From positions 1 to 6,218 of the forward strand of contig CANJKY010000244.1 in assembly GCA_947474875.1 (NCBI GenBank): a stretch of DNA of 6,218 nucleotides, written 5' to 3'. Both the position numbers and the translations under genes were made by a program. Shown one piece after another: positions 5,915 through 6,218 of the stretch. The notes below the pieces were generated by a model. The model made no database searches. It had not been told where the DNA came from and worked only from the letters and a program-made list of their open reading frames with translations. The DNA comes from Gemmataceae bacterium. GTDB lineage: Bacteria > Planctomycetota > Planctomycetia > Gemmatales > Gemmataceae. Position 1 is the first letter of the stretch; each line of letters begins with the position of its first letter.

Positions 5915-6218
5915 ATGCGGCGGCGGTGGGCCAGCCTGGTCGTCGGTTCCGTACTCGCCCTGGCCGGCTGTCGGTCGGGCGGCGAGAAGCGGCCGGACGA
6001 CGACCGCCCGGCCGGACCGGACCGCCCGTCCGACCTCACGTCTCGCGGCAAAGACCGCAGCATCGACCCGGACTCGCCGGCTCACTGGCTGGACCGGCCG
6101 AAGCCGGACTGGATGCACGGCCGCACCCCCGCCGCCCCGAGCTGGAACACGCCGAAGGACCCGGGGTACGACTACAAGGCGGAGACGGGCGGGCTGCTGT
6201 CCGGGTACGTGGAGGACC
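5915..6218 (+). CDS. Putative lipoprotein, N-terminal part, truncated by the window end
   Basis: The frame from the ATG at 5915 stays open to the last base, giving 101 residues without a stop. Residues 1-19 are a clear lipoprotein signal: MRRRW, a hydrophobic core, then LALAGC with a good lipobox and Cys19 as the lipid anchor. The next 45 or so residues are rich in Asp, Arg, Pro and Gly and probably disordered, as in a linker holding a domain away from the membrane. After that come DSPAHWLDRPKPDW (53-66) and WNTPKDPGYDYKAETGG (77-93), which may begin a folded domain. The in-frame TAA at 5873-5875, with no ATG or GTG before 5915, supports this start. A weak Shine-Dalgarno (GGCGGGG at 5902-5908) lies 6 nt upstream. 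I do not recognise the family. Location is probably periplasmic or outer-membrane-facing. Confidence 0.75.
   Translation, partial: MRRRWASLVVGSVLALAGCRSGGEKRPDDDRPAGPDRPSDLTSRGKDRSIDPDSPAHWLDRPKPDWMHGRTPAAPSWNTPKDPGYDYKAETGGLLSGYVED

Overview
This is a very GC-rich chromosomal segment, with G/C at most third codon positions. The most likely source is a planctomycete of the Gemmataceae or a close relative (inference). The grounds are the gene mix: a RepA-like ATPase with a C-terminal helix-turn-helix, a WD40 lipoprotein ending in a RAVEVLE(R)xGT-type alpha-helical tail, an exported PQQ-like propeller opening with WPSWRGP, and another small lipoprotein. No mobile-element gene, CRISPR array, tRNA or rRNA was seen.

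Layout: (1) 39-1067, plus strand, a P-loop ATPase whose frame is open to the left window edge. A short GC hairpin follows its stop. (2) 1179-3749, plus, an 856-aa WD40 lipoprotein with a good Shine-Dalgarno site and an extended -10 box just upstream. (3) 3750-3844, a 95-nt spacer that can fold into a three-way junction. (4) 3845-5158, plus, a 437-aa exported PQQ-like beta-propeller protein. (5) 5159-5245, the gap between two convergent genes, holding a perfect 26-bp inverted repeat and a second, 10-bp hairpin that contains the stop codon of the next gene. (6) 5246-5716, minus, a small DMT transporter of the YdcZ type. (7) 5717-5914, a divergent intergenic region with an imperfect 14-bp inverted repeat, a 9-nt-period TGCGCC repeat and a promoter-like site facing right. 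(8) From 5915, plus, the start of a lipoprotein that runs off the right edge.

The genes do not form an obvious pathway. Two of them (WD40, PQQ-like) are non-enzymatic propellers predicted to act outside the cytoplasm. The ATPase is cytoplasmic and probably acts on DNA, and the DMT protein is in the inner membrane. Gaps of about 90-200 nt with hairpins or promoter-like sites suggest mostly single-gene transcription units rather than one operon.

I see no convincing new multi-gene system. The parts that known families do not explain are the structured intergenic sequences: the three-way junction at 3752-3813, the paired hairpins at 5164-5255 that reach or nearly reach both stop codons, and the inverted repeat at 5765-5823.
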